This document shows, in pieces, positions 9,370 through 17,906 of a stretch of DNA of 64,000 nucleotides (the stretch's first letter is position 1; each line of letters opens with the position of its first letter). Source of the DNA: Roseicella aerolata (GTDB lineage: Bacteria > Pseudomonadota > Alphaproteobacteria > Acetobacterales > Acetobacteraceae); contig NZ_JAJAQI010000002.1 of NCBI RefSeq assembly GCF_020523605.1, positions 124,001 to 188,000 of the forward strand. Reading direction: 5' to 3'. Under the pieces are notes generated by a model, which saw only the letters and a list, made by a program, of their open reading frames with translations, did no database searches and had not been told where the DNA came from. Position numbers and translations under genes: made by a program.

Positions 9370-10589
9370 GGCGCCTCGGCCTCCGCCAGGGCGCGGGCGA
9401 CCTCGGTCCAGGCATCCTCGGCCAGGCTCCGCAGCGCCGCCTCGTCCGCCGGCAGGTCCAGCACCTCCTGCGCCTGGGAGGGGAGCTTGCGCCGCAGCGC
9501 GTCGAATTCCTGCAGCAGCCGCGCGACCCGCGCGGGCTCCTCGAGCGCCGCAGAGAAGGCCTCGCGCAGGGGCCGCAGCGCGCCGTCCTCGCCGCCCCGG
9601 GCGGGCCGGGTGCGGAGCTTGACCGATTCCACCCAGAGCGTGCCGCCGGCGGCGAGCGCGGCATTGCGGCATTCGGCGGCGAGCTGGTCGGCATCGCCCA
9701 GCAGCACGCCATGCAGCGGCGTCGCGCCGCGGAGCGTGACGCGGGCCAGCACCGGCCGGTCCTCGGCCCCGGACACCGCAGCCTGCGCCGCCGCCGAGAG
9801 CCTGTCCTGCACCGTCAGGATGTCGCCGGCCTCGGCATCCACCTCCAGCGCCGCCCAGCGGAGGACATCGACGGCACGGTGCTCCACCGCCACCACCTCC
9901 CGGTCCTGGACATGGACGATGCTGCAGCCCTTGGCGCCCGTCTCCTTCGGGTGCCGCCCCTGCAGGTTGCCGGGGAAGACCACCCAGGGCCGCTCGCAGA
10001 GCACCCGCCGGGCATGGATGTGGCCGAGCGCCCAGTAGCCATAGCCCTTGAGCTGCAGGGCGCCGACCTGGCAGGGGGCATAGGTCTCGTGCTCGCCTGC
10101 ATCCTCGGCCGAGGTATGGAGCACGCCGATATTCAGGGCACCGTGGACCGGGTCCTTGTAGCAGGCGGAGAGATCCTCCGGCACCGCCCGGTTCGGGAAG
10201 GAATGGCCGTGCAGCGCGATGCCGAGCTCCGGCAGCTCGATCGTCTCGCAGGTGCGGGAGGAGAATTCGCGGACATTCCCTGCCGGCTTCAGGGAGCGGG
10301 TGATGACCGACCTGGCATCATGGTTGCCGCGCAGCAGGAAGCAGGGCCGGCCGAGCCGCTTCATCTGCTCGTTGAAGAACAGCCCGGTCGAGAAGTCCTT
10401 CCAGTCGCCGTCATAGAGGTCGCCGGCGATGACGACGAAGGCCACGTCCTCGGCGATCGCCAGGTCCACCATCGCGGCGAAGGCCCGGCGGGTGACGTCC
10501 CGGACCAGCTCCGGCGGCAGGTCCGCCCGGACGGACAGCCCCGCCAGGGGGCTGTCGAGGTGGATGTCGGCGGCATGGAGGAATTTCAT
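9366..10589 (-). CDS. Metallophosphoesterase DNA repair exonuclease, YhaO/SbcD/Mre11-like
   Basis: A 407-residue nuclease. All five phosphoesterase blocks are visible: AADIHLDSPL with Asp8 and His10, IAGDLYDGD, RGNHDA, the HGHSF histidine and GHIHAR. These are the two-manganese site of Mre11/SbcD enzymes. The C-terminal 130 residues form the capping/ATPase-interaction part. Coupled by a 4-base overlap to the YhaN-like ATPase downstream, it should be the nuclease half of a YhaO-YhaN complex. Start MKFLHAAD at 10589 aligns with the family start; an open frame continues upstream but is the shadow of the asparaginase gene. Confidence 0.88.
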   Translation of the reverse strand: MKFLHAADIHLDSPLAGLSVRADLPPELVRDVTRRAFAAMVDLAIAEDVAFVVIAGDLYDGDWKDFSTGLFFNEQMKRLGRPCFLLRGNHDARSVITRSLKPAGNVREFSSRTCETIELPELGIALHGHSFPNRAVPEDLSACYKDPVHGALNIGVLHTSAEDAGEHETYAPCQVGALQLKGYGYWALGHIHARRVLCERPWVVFPGNLQGRHPKETGAKGCSIVHVQDREVVAVEHRAVDVLRWAALEVDAEAGDILTVQDRLSAAAQAAVSGAEDRPVLARVTLRGATPLHGVLLGDADQLAAECRNAALAAGGTLWVESVKLRTRPARGGEDGALRPLREAFSAALEEPARVARLLQEFDALRRKLPSQAQEVLDLPADEAALRSLAEDAWTEVARALAEAEAP

Positions 10590-10615
10590 GCGGCGGGCGA
10601 CATCCTTCCCGAGTC

Positions 10616-11608
10616 TCAGTAGGTTGCGAAGATCCGCTCTATCTCCCCCGGGTCCTTCGTCACGGTCAAGGCCAAAGCCAGCAGGATGCGGGCCTTCTGC
10701 GGGTTCAGGTTGTCCGCCGGGATGAAGCCCATCTCGGCCAGCTTGGTGGTCGGGAAGACCCGGCCGCTGCCGGCGCGGGTGGATTGCAGGACGATGACGC
10801 CCCTCTCCCGCGCCTCGGCCAGCGCCACGGCATCGCCCGGCGTGACGAAGCCCGGGGCGAAGCCGGCGGCGACGATGCCCTGGGCGCCGGCCGCCAGGAA
10901 GGCCCGCACCGCCGTACCGTCGGCATCGGCATGGCTGTAGGCGATGTCCACCCGCGGCAGGGCGTCCAGGCCGCGAATGTCGAACTCGGTATCCGGCGCC
11001 AGCTTCCGCAAGGGGCGGCGATACCAGGCGATCCGGTCGCCATCCGCATGGCCCAGCACGCCGAAATCCGGGCTGCGGAAGGTCTGCATCCGGCCGGTGG
11101 AGGTCTTGGTCACCTCCCGCGCCGCCTGGATCTCGTCGTTCAGCAGCACCAGCGCGCCGAGGCCGCGCGCCTCCTCGCTCGCCGCGACCCGCACCGCGTT
11201 CACCAGGTTCAGCCCGGCATCGGTCGAGAGCGAGGAGGCCGGGCGCTGCGAGCCGACCACCACCACGGGCACCGGCACCTTCAGCGTGAGGGAGAGGAAA
11301 TACGCCGTCTCCTCCAGCGAGGCGGTGCCATGGCCGATGACGATGCCGGCGAGGCCCGGCGTCTCCGCCACCACCCGGTCGCAGAGCAGAACCAGCTCCT
11401 TCCAGGCCGTCCAGCCGATCTGCGGCGAGGGCACGTTGCGGTAGGGCACCGCGAAGACCTCGGCGACCTCCTGCACCTCCGGGAAGCGGTCCAGGATGCC
11501 ACCGGCCTGCAGCATCACGCCGTTGGCGCCGTAATTCACATAGTCCAGCGGGCCCCTGCCGATCGAGGAGATCGTCCCGCCGGTCCCGATGAAGGCGACT
11601 TTCTTCAC
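10616..11608 (-). CDS. Asparaginase/glutaminase-family protein with altered active site
   Basis: A 330-residue member of the L-asparaginase fold. Family landmarks are the N-terminal TGGTI (Thr12 nucleophile), IGHGTASLEE (Thr95) and REVTKT (Lys168). In bacterial type II enzymes the second motif reads HGTDT; here the substrate-binding Asp is replaced by Ala96. A different amide substrate or weak asparaginase activity is therefore possible. I chose the GTG at 11608 because it overlaps the stop of the upstream cysteine hydrolase (GTGA) and gives the conserved KKVAFIGTGG start. No signal peptide is visible, so it is probably cytoplasmic. The gene is cotranscribed with the hydrolase. Confidence 0.85.
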   Translation of the reverse strand: MKKVAFIGTGGTISSIGRGPLDYVNYGANGVMLQAGGILDRFPEVQEVAEVFAVPYRNVPSPQIGWTAWKELVLLCDRVVAETPGLAGIVIGHGTASLEETAYFLSLTLKVPVPVVVVGSQRPASSLSTDAGLNLVNAVRVAASEEARGLGALVLLNDEIQAAREVTKTSTGRMQTFRSPDFGVLGHADGDRIAWYRRPLRKLAPDTEFDIRGLDALPRVDIAYSHADADGTAVRAFLAAGAQGIVAAGFAPGFVTPGDAVALAEARERGVIVLQSTRAGSGRVFPTTKLAEMGFIPADNLNPQKARILLALALTVTKDPGEIERIFATY

Positions 11609-12303
11609 GCTGCGTCCTTCTCTTCCGTGGCGAAGCCGGCGATGCACTCATCCACCGTCAGCACGTCGCCGAATTGCAGGTAGAAGGCGATGAGGCTCGC
11701 GGCGTGCTCGGCATCCGTCACCGCGGCGCAGCCGTCGCTCACCATCACCGTCCTGAAGTTCAGCATCATCGCGTCGCGCGCGCTGCTCTCGCAGCAGACA
11801 TTCGTCACCGTGCCGGTGATCAGCACCGTGTCGAGGCCGCGGGCGCGCAGCCGCTCCGGCAGGTCCGAGCCGCCCTGGATGAAGGCGCTGTAGCGGTACT
11901 TCCGCACCACCTCGTCGCCGATCCGGACATCGAGGCCGGGCCAGAGCTGGTTGCCGACCGTCCCCTCGCTCATCGCCGCGGCGCGGCGGGCGCGGGCCTC
12001 GGGCGTCACCATCTCCTGCATGATGGACCATTCGGTCTCGCAGCGGGCGTCGAAGGTGTTCTGGATCCAGAAGACCGCGCCGCCGGCCTTGCGCAGCGCA
12101 TCCGCCAGCCGGTTGACGTGGGGGACGATGCGCTCCGCCATCGGGCACCAGGCATGCGCCACGTCCTCGCGCATGAAGCCGTTCTGCAGGTCCACCACCA
12201 CCAGCGCGGTGCGCCTGGGATCGAGCCGCGCGAAGGGGTGCGGCGTGCCGCAGCGCGCGGCGACGCGGGCCTGGATGCTCTCGGGGAGCGTGAAGGGGTG
12301 CAT
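11605..12303 (-). CDS. Isochorismatase-like cysteine hydrolase
   Basis: A 232-residue cysteine hydrolase of the isochorismatase superfamily, which includes nicotinamidases, N-carbamoylsarcosine amidases and biuret/ureidoacrylate amidohydrolases. The catalytic triad is complete: Asp38 in VVVDLQNGF, Lys135 in VRKYRYSAF and Cys170 in VTNVCCESSARDA; the usual cis-peptide block TGTVTN precedes the cysteine. The ATG at 12303 matches family length; the upstream extension is arginine-rich filler. It is translationally coupled to the asparaginase-like gene, so the two may act in sequence on one amide compound. The substrate is not evident. Confidence 0.87.
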   Translation of the reverse strand: MHPFTLPESIQARVAARCGTPHPFARLDPRRTALVVVDLQNGFMREDVAHAWCPMAERIVPHVNRLADALRKAGGAVFWIQNTFDARCETEWSIMQEMVTPEARARRAAAMSEGTVGNQLWPGLDVRIGDEVVRKYRYSAFIQGGSDLPERLRARGLDTVLITGTVTNVCCESSARDAMMLNFRTVMVSDGCAAVTDAEHAASLIAFYLQFGDVLTVDECIAGFATEEKDAA

Positions 12304-12479
12304 GCGGGGCCCTTTCGGCAGGGATGCGGGCCGGCGCGGCGATCCTCGGCCCGGCTCTGGCGGCCGGTGGCGCAAGCTAGGGCCAGCCCGGCCCCGCCGG
12401 CAAGCCGGGACGTTCCGGGCCGCCGCGGCATCCGCCACGGTTCACCGGCGTTGGCCCGGGGACAGCAAGGGGATGCAGC

Positions 12480-14249
12480 ATGCCGCGCAACGCCAGCGAG
12501 ATCGTCCTGGACACGCTGCACGCCTGGGGCGTGGACACCATCTTCGGCCTGGCCGGGGACGGGATCAATGGCGTGGTGGAGGCGCTCAGGACCCGCCAGG
12601 ACCGCATCCGCTTCGTCCCGGTCCGGCACGAGGAAAGCGCCGCCCTGATGGCCGCCGCCTACGCCAAATGGACCGGGCGGATCGGCTGCTGCTTCGCCAC
12701 CACCGGCCCGGGCGGGCTGCACCTGCTGAACGGGCTCTATGACGCGAAGCTCGACCTGGCGCCGGTGGTGGCGCTGACCGGCCTGCCCTATCACGACATC
12801 GCCGAGACCTTCACCCAGCAGGACGTGCCGTTGGACCGCGTCTTCGCCGATGTCGCGGTCTACAACGCCCGGATCATGGGCGCGCGGCATGCCGAGACGG
12901 TGACGAGCCTCGCCTGCCGCTCGGCGCTCGCCCGCCGCGGCGTCGCGCATCTCGGGCTCACGGTCGATGTGCAGGAGGAGACGGAGGAGGAGGACACGCC
13001 CTCGCCCCGCGGCAAGGCGCAGGAGACGGCGCAGCGCTGGCAGGACGGGCTGTTGCTGCCGGATCCCGATTCGGTGCGCCGGGCCGCCGAGATCCTGAAC
13101 GGCGCGCAGCGCGTCGCCATCCTCGCCGGCCGCGGCGCGCTGGGCGCGTGGGCGGAGCTGGAGCAGACGGCGCAGCTTCTGGGCGCGCCGGTGGCCAAGG
13201 CGCTGCTCGGCAAGGCGGTGCTGCCGGACGACCACCCCTACACCACCGGCGGCATCGGCTATTACGGCACCTTCGGCACGCATGCGGCCATGGCGCAATG
13301 CGATGCGCTGCTGATCGTGGGGTCCACCTTCCCCTATGTGGAATACTACCCGAAGCCCGGCCAGGCGCGGGTGGTGCAGATCGACCGCGACACGCAGCGC
13401 ATCGGCCTGCGCCAGCCCGTGGAGGCGGGGCTGGCCGGCGATGCGCGCGCGGCGCTGGAGGCGCTGAACGCGCAGCTCCGGAAGAAGCCGGACCGCGCCT
13501 TCCTGGAGATGGCGCAGGCCGAGACGCGCCGCTGGTACGAGACGCTCCGCGCCGCCGAGACCAGCGAGCGGATGCCGATGAACCCCTCGGTGCCGGTCGC
13601 GGCGCTCGGCGCCCGCCTGCCGCCCGATGCCGTGGTGGTGGCCGATAGCGGCCACCATACCGGGCTGGTCGCGCGCCATATCCGCCTGCAGCCGGGGCAT
13701 GATTTCGGCGTCTCCGGCCTGCTCGCCACCATGGCCTGCGCCATCCCCTATGCGGTCGCGGCCGGCTGCGCCTTCCCCGGGCGGCCGATCTTCGGCGTGA
13801 TCGGCGATGGCGGGCTGGCCATGCAGCTTGGCGAGTTCGCCACCGCCGTCGCCATGCGCCTGCCGCTGAAGCTGCTGGTGCTGCGCAACGGCTCGCTCGG
13901 CCAGATCAAGTGGGAGCAGCTGCTCTTCCTCGGCAATCCGGAATTCGGCTGCGAGGTGCCGACGATCGACTTCGCCCGGGCGGCCGAGGCCATGGGCGGG
14001 CGCGGCTTCACCATCGAGGAACCGGGCCAGGCCGGCCCGGTGCTGGACCAGGCGCTGGCGACGGAGGGGCCGGCTATCATCCAGGCCATCGTCGATCCGA
14101 ATGAGCCGCTGCTGCCGGCCGTCGTCTCCGAGAGCTATGCGGCGCATCTGCGCCAGGCGCTGGAGGCGGGCACCCGGGATGCGGCGGCGATCCGGGAGGC
14201 GCTGCAACGCGAGCCCGCCCGCAGCATGATGGGCGACCAGAAGGCCTGA
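12480..14249 (+). CDS. Thiamine-diphosphate enzyme, pyruvate oxidase/PoxB-like
   Basis: A 589-residue enzyme with the three domains of the acetolactate synthase/pyruvate oxidase family: N-terminal PYR domain (about 1-170, catalytic Glu51 in RHEESAAL), central domain (about 190-335) and C-terminal PP domain (about 360-540) with GDGG at 442-445. The TPP/Mg motif normally ends in two asparagines; here it reads LRNGSLG, so the first is Arg. The overall pattern (GDFxxxxxxKLPxKxxVxxN type) resembles E. coli PoxB more than IlvB. The C-terminal membrane-binding peptide of PoxB is not obvious. It is divergent from the cysteine hydrolase and precedes the amidase pair by 138 bp. The substrate is probably a 2-oxoacid. 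Confidence 0.82.
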   Translation: MPRNASEIVLDTLHAWGVDTIFGLAGDGINGVVEALRTRQDRIRFVPVRHEESAALMAAAYAKWTGRIGCCFATTGPGGLHLLNGLYDAKLDLAPVVALTGLPYHDIAETFTQQDVPLDRVFADVAVYNARIMGARHAETVTSLACRSALARRGVAHLGLTVDVQEETEEEDTPSPRGKAQETAQRWQDGLLLPDPDSVRRAAEILNGAQRVAILAGRGALGAWAELEQTAQLLGAPVAKALLGKAVLPDDHPYTTGGIGYYGTFGTHAAMAQCDALLIVGSTFPYVEYYPKPGQARVVQIDRDTQRIGLRQPVEAGLAGDARAALEALNAQLRKKPDRAFLEMAQAETRRWYETLRAAETSERMPMNPSVPVAALGARLPPDAVVVADSGHHTGLVARHIRLQPGHDFGVSGLLATMACAIPYAVAAGCAFPGRPIFGVIGDGGLAMQLGEFATAVAMRLPLKLLVLRNGSLGQIKWEQLLFLGNPEFGCEVPTIDFARAAEAMGGRGFTIEEPGQAGPVLDQALATEGPAIIQAIVDPNEPLLPAVVSESYAAHLRQALEAGTRDAAAIREALQREPARSMMGDQKA

Positions 14250-14387
14250 AACCGGCCTGCCGCCGGTTGACCCCCGCGGCGGCGCGTGGCCTTCTGCGCC
14301 GCAACACCATTCGGGAGCATGCCAGACTCGCGCGGCGGGGCCATCGGCCCCGATGCTTACGCGCGCCTTTTGGGGGGAAGGAGAGGC

Positions 14388-14582
14388 ATGCCGGACGAGA
14401 TGGAGCTGGATTTCCAGTCGGCGCTGCGCGTCGCCGGGATCGCGATCCCGGAGGACCGCTATGCCATCATGCTGGAGGCCTACCGGTCCTACCGCGCCAT
14501 GGCCGCCGTGCTGGACGAGCCGACCCCTTATGAGGACGAGCCGGCCGCCGCCCTGCACCCGGCGCGGAGCCCGTCCCGGTGA
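14388..14582 (+). CDS. AtzG-like (DUF4089) small amidase subunit
   Basis: A 64-residue helical protein starting MPDEMELDFQ, preceded by a GGGAAGGAGAG ribosome-binding sequence. Its layout (a short helix pair, then a LDEPTPYEDEPAA acidic/proline tail) resembles AtzG/DUF4089, the small subunit that binds and stabilises the amidase AtzE. Its stop overlaps the GTG start of the amidase by four bases, as in atzG-atzE pairs, so a 1:1 complex is likely. Identification rests on size, pattern and neighbour, because few residues are diagnostic. Confidence 0.72.
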   Translation: MPDEMELDFQSALRVAGIAIPEDRYAIMLEAYRSYRAMAAVLDEPTPYEDEPAAALHPARSPSR

Positions 14583-15973
14583 GCGCGCCCATCCCCAGCC
14601 TCGCCGAGGCTTCGGCCGCCATCGCCGCCGGCACCCTCTCCCCCGTCGCGCTGACCGAGCAGGCGCTCGCCCGCATCGCCGCGCTCGAGCCGCGGCTGAA
14701 CGCCTTCATCACCCTGACCGCGGACCGGGCGCGCGCCGCCGCCGCCGCGGCCGAGGCGGAGATCCGGGAAGGCCGCCGGCGCGGGCCGCTGCACGGCATC
14801 CCCTATGCGCTGAAGGACATCTACGACGTCGCGGGCATCCGCACGACGGCGCATTCCCGCCTGCTGCTGGACAATGTGGCGCAGGCGGATTCGGACGCGA
14901 CCGAGCGGCTGGAGGCGGCCGGCATGGTGCTGCTGGGCAAGCTGGCGACGCATGAATTCGCCCGCGGCGGCGTGAACGACGACCTGCCCTTCCCGCGCGC
15001 GAAGAATCCCTGGAACCCCGCCTGCTTCGCCGGCGGGTCGAGTTCCGGCTCGGGCGCGGCGGTGGCGTCCGGCATGGTCGCGCTCGCCATGGGGTCGGAC
15101 ACCGGCGGCTCCATCCGCATCCCCGCCGCCTTCTGCGGCGTGGTGGGCCTGAAGCCGACCTATGGTCGGCTCAGCCGGCGCGGGGTGGTGCCGCTCTCCT
15201 TTGGGTTGGACCATACCGGGCCGTTGACGCGCACGGTGGAGGATTGCGCGCTGGCCATGCAGGCCCTGGCCGGATTCGACCCGCGCGACCCCGGCTCCGC
15301 CGACCAGCCGGTGGAGGACTACACGGCCAGGCTGCGGGAGGGCGTGCGGGACCTGCGCATCGGCCATGCCCGCGGCTACGCCGTGGAGGCCGCGGTGGGC
15401 GCCGAGCAGATGGCGGCCATGGACGCGGCAGCCGAGGTGCTGGCGAGGCTGGGCGCCGAGGTGGTGGAGGTCCCGCTCCCCGCCCTCCGCCGCTTCGAGG
15501 CCGCCTGCTGGACCATCCTGCATGCCGAGAGCTTCGCCGTGCACCAGCAGGACCTGCGGACCCGGCCGGACCTCTATGGCCGAACCCTGCGGGAGAGGCT
15601 GACCCTCGGCGCCTTCGTCACCGGCCCGCACTATGTCCAGGCGCAGCGCCTGCGGCGGCGGCTGACGCAGGAGGTGGACGCGCTCTTCGCCGGGCTGGAC
15701 GCCATCCTCTGCGCCCCGGCGCACGGGCCGGCGCCGCTCGCGGCGGAGGCGGACGACAATCCCTGGCGGCGCCAGCAGCCGATCACGGCGGCCTTCAACG
15801 TCACCGGCCACCCCGCGCTCTGCCTCCCCGCCGGCTTCGCGGCGAACGGCATGCCCCTCTCGCTGCAGGTCGTCGGCCGCAGCTTCGAGGAAGCCATGGT
15901 GCTGCGCATCGGCCATGCCTTCGAGCAGGCGACGGAGTGGCACACCCTCCGCCCGCCCGAGGCGCAGGCATGA
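14579..15973 (+). CDS. Amidase-signature hydrolase, AtzE-like
   Basis: A 464-residue amidase-signature enzyme. The Ser-cisSer-Lys triad can be placed: Lys79 (LKDIYDVAG), Ser154 in the GGSSSGSG motif and nucleophile Ser178 in DTGGSIRIPA. The spacings of 75 and 24 residues equal those in fatty-acid amide hydrolase. GTG start, overlapping the AtzG-like gene. AtzE relatives hydrolyse 1-carboxybiuret, but the amidase family is broad and includes GatA-like and ureide-acting enzymes. The following allE gene points to a nitrogen-rich ureide or purine breakdown product as substrate; this is inference. Confidence 0.85.
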   Translation: MSAPIPSLAEASAAIAAGTLSPVALTEQALARIAALEPRLNAFITLTADRARAAAAAAEAEIREGRRRGPLHGIPYALKDIYDVAGIRTTAHSRLLLDNVAQADSDATERLEAAGMVLLGKLATHEFARGGVNDDLPFPRAKNPWNPACFAGGSSSGSGAAVASGMVALAMGSDTGGSIRIPAAFCGVVGLKPTYGRLSRRGVVPLSFGLDHTGPLTRTVEDCALAMQALAGFDPRDPGSADQPVEDYTARLREGVRDLRIGHARGYAVEAAVGAEQMAAMDAAAEVLARLGAEVVEVPLPALRRFEAACWTILHAESFAVHQQDLRTRPDLYGRTLRERLTLGAFVTGPHYVQAQRLRRRLTQEVDALFAGLDAILCAPAHGPAPLAAEADDNPWRRQQPITAAFNVTGHPALCLPAGFAANGMPLSLQVVGRSFEEAMVLRIGHAFEQATEWHTLRPPEAQA

Positions 15974-16255
15974 GCGAGGCGCGCCGCGTTCCGCCGGCCG
16001 CCGGGACCGGGGCGCCGCGCCCTGGCGCCGCCGCAGCGCCCAGGCGCCGGAGCGCGCCGGCCGGCATCCCGGTGGCAGAGCAGGAAGCCACCACCCCGCT
16101 CGCCCGCCGCGGCGGGCGCCCCCCCGGCCGGGCGACCATCCGAACGGCTTTGCGCCACCGCGCCATACGTGGAAAGGATGGCCGGCCGGTTGCGGCGCGA
16201 CCGCCCCTTCACCAAGGAACCGGCGAGCCTTTTCCAGTTCGGAGTCCCCTAGTCC

Positions 16256-17020
16256 ATGCCCGCCTTCGTTCCGCCCGGCGTCATCGGCCACAACCGCAGC
16301 CTGTTCGCCCGCAACTACGCGATCCTGCCGCCGGACGGCATGTTCCCGAGCCTCCTGCCCGGCCTCAGGGAGGCCCAGGTCTTCTATCAGGCGACGCCGC
16401 GGATGGGCGCCCGCTTCGCTCAGGGACGGCTGGAGGTGCTGCCGGGCGGCGGCACCAGCGGGACGCGGGAGGACGGGCTGGAGCATTTCCTCTACATCCT
16501 GTCGGGCACCCTGACCGTGACGGCCGGCGGCACGGAGAGCCTGGCGCCCGGCGGCTTCGCCTATATCCCGGCCGGCACCGGCTTCGGCTTCGTCAACAAC
16601 GGGTCCGAGACGGTCAGCGCCGTCTGGATCAAGCGGCGCTACGTCCCCGCCCCGGGCTTCGGCCGGCCGGGCCTGCGCTTCGGCAGCCGCGACGCGACGC
16701 CGCGCACCACCGTGGATGACAGCGGGCGCTGGCGGCAATACCTGCTCGGCACCGCCGACATGACCATGGATTTTGAGATGAACGTGATGGGCTTCGCGCC
16801 CGGCACGCATTTCCACTGTGTCGAGACCCATATCTTCGAGCATGGCCTGGTCATGCTGGAAGGCCAGGGGCTGCAATTGCTGGACCGTGACTGGCACGAG
16901 CTCTGGGCCGGCGACTTCGTCTGGATGGGCAGTTTCGTGCCGCAGCAGTTCTACTGCACGGGCTGGGAGGGCGCGGCCTATCTCCTCTACAAGGATGTCA
17001 ACCGGGACGTGGAGCTCTGA
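16256..17020 (+). CDS. allE: (S)-ureidoglycine aminohydrolase
   Basis: A 254-residue bicupin enzyme that releases ammonia from (S)-ureidoglycine to give (S)-ureidoglycolate, after allantoate hydrolysis in purine catabolism. The manganese ligands of the family are all visible with the right spacing: Glu190, His192, His196 (motif ETHIFEH) and Gln230 (VPQQF). The N-terminal cupin (about 45-120) is degenerate, as is usual. It lies 282 bp after the amidase, in a GC-rich gap with no clear terminator, and only one base separates it from the desaturase start. An allantoinase-like gene (puuE) sits elsewhere in the window, at 29128-30063. Confidence 0.9.
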   Translation: MPAFVPPGVIGHNRSLFARNYAILPPDGMFPSLLPGLREAQVFYQATPRMGARFAQGRLEVLPGGGTSGTREDGLEHFLYILSGTLTVTAGGTESLAPGGFAYIPAGTGFGFVNNGSETVSAVWIKRRYVPAPGFGRPGLRFGSRDATPRTTVDDSGRWRQYLLGTADMTMDFEMNVMGFAPGTHFHCVETHIFEHGLVMLEGQGLQLLDRDWHELWAGDFVWMGSFVPQQFYCTGWEGAAYLLYKDVNRDVEL

Positions 17021-17021
17021 C

Positions 17022-17906
17022 ATGCAGGCACCATCCGCCGCCGAGATGAGGATCTTTGCCAGCCGCAGCGATGCCGAGGGCTGGCGCCAGTTGGCGATCC
17101 ACGCGGCGCTGCTGCTCGGCGCCGGCGCGCTGGTGGCGCTCGCCCCGGGCTGGTGGGTGGTGCCGGCCATGCTGCTGCTGGGCATCGTGCAGGTGGCGCT
17201 CTTCGCGCCCTTCCACGAGACCAGCCACTACACCGCCTTCGCCAGCCGGCGGGCGAATGCCGTGGTCGGCTGGCTCGCCGGCCTGCCGGCGCTCTACAAC
17301 TGGCATTTCTACCAACTCTACCACACGGCGCATCACCGCTTCACCCAGGACCCGGAACGCGACCCGGAGCTGGCGACACCGCCGCCCACCACCCTGGACG
17401 GCTATGCGTTCCGCGTACTCTCCATCCCCTACTGGCGCTTCCGCCTGACGGTGCTGCGGGACGGGCTGCGCGGCGACCTCTCCACCTATCCCTATATCGG
17501 GGAGGCTCAGGCGCCCCGCGTCATCCGGAGCATCCGGGCGGAGGTCGCGGTGCTGGCCGGCGGCGCGCTGCTCGCGGCCACGCTCTTCGGCTGGCAGGCG
17601 CCCTTCCTGTTCTGGATCCTGCCGCAGCTCATGGCGCAGCCCCTGATGCGGCTCTACCTGCTGGCGGAGCACACCGGCTGCTCCACCGACCGCAACGGGC
17701 TGACCAATACCCGCACCGTGCTGACCTCGCCGGTGCTGCGGCTGCTGATGTGGAACATGCCCTACCACGCGGAGCACCACCTCTATCCCTTTATCCCCTT
17801 CCACCGCCTGGCCGATGCGCATGGGCTGCTGAAGGAGAAGCTCGCGCATCTGCAGCCGGGCTATGCCCGCTTCCATGCCGACTATGTGCGGAGCCTGCGC
17901 GCATGA
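17022..17906 (+). CDS. Membrane fatty-acid desaturase
   Basis: A 294-residue integral membrane diiron desaturase. The three histidine boxes are HETSH (65-69), HTAHH (101-105) and HAEHH (249-253), with two pairs of hydrophobic helices between them. Size and boxes fit the FA_desaturase family, which includes acyl-lipid, carotenoid (CrtW-like) and alkane-type members; HxxxH, HxxHH and HxxHH spacing suits an acyl desaturase or hydroxylase. The ATG at 17022 follows the allE stop by one base. It is coupled by ATGA overlap to the next hydrolase. It has no obvious biochemical link with ureidoglycine, so the operon is mixed. Confidence 0.85.
   Translation: MQAPSAAEMRIFASRSDAEGWRQLAIHAALLLGAGALVALAPGWWVVPAMLLLGIVQVALFAPFHETSHYTAFASRRANAVVGWLAGLPALYNWHFYQLYHTAHHRFTQDPERDPELATPPPTTLDGYAFRVLSIPYWRFRLTVLRDGLRGDLSTYPYIGEAQAPRVIRSIRAEVAVLAGGALLAATLFGWQAPFLFWILPQLMAQPLMRLYLLAEHTGCSTDRNGLTNTRTVLTSPVLRLLMWNMPYHAEHHLYPFIPFHRLADAHGLLKEKLAHLQPGYARFHADYVRSLRA

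Noticed and set aside
9366-11651. Long minus-strand frame joining the nuclease with an N-terminal extension
   Set aside because: The extension up to 11651 is out of phase with, and overlaps, the asparaginase gene. The nuclease begins cleanly at MKFLHAAD (10589).
16225-16255. GGAACC followed by GTTC upstream of allE as an ECF (EcfG-type) promoter
   Set aside because: Spacing and the -10 sequence do not fit GGAAC-N16/17-CGTT, and the match is not better than chance in this sequence.
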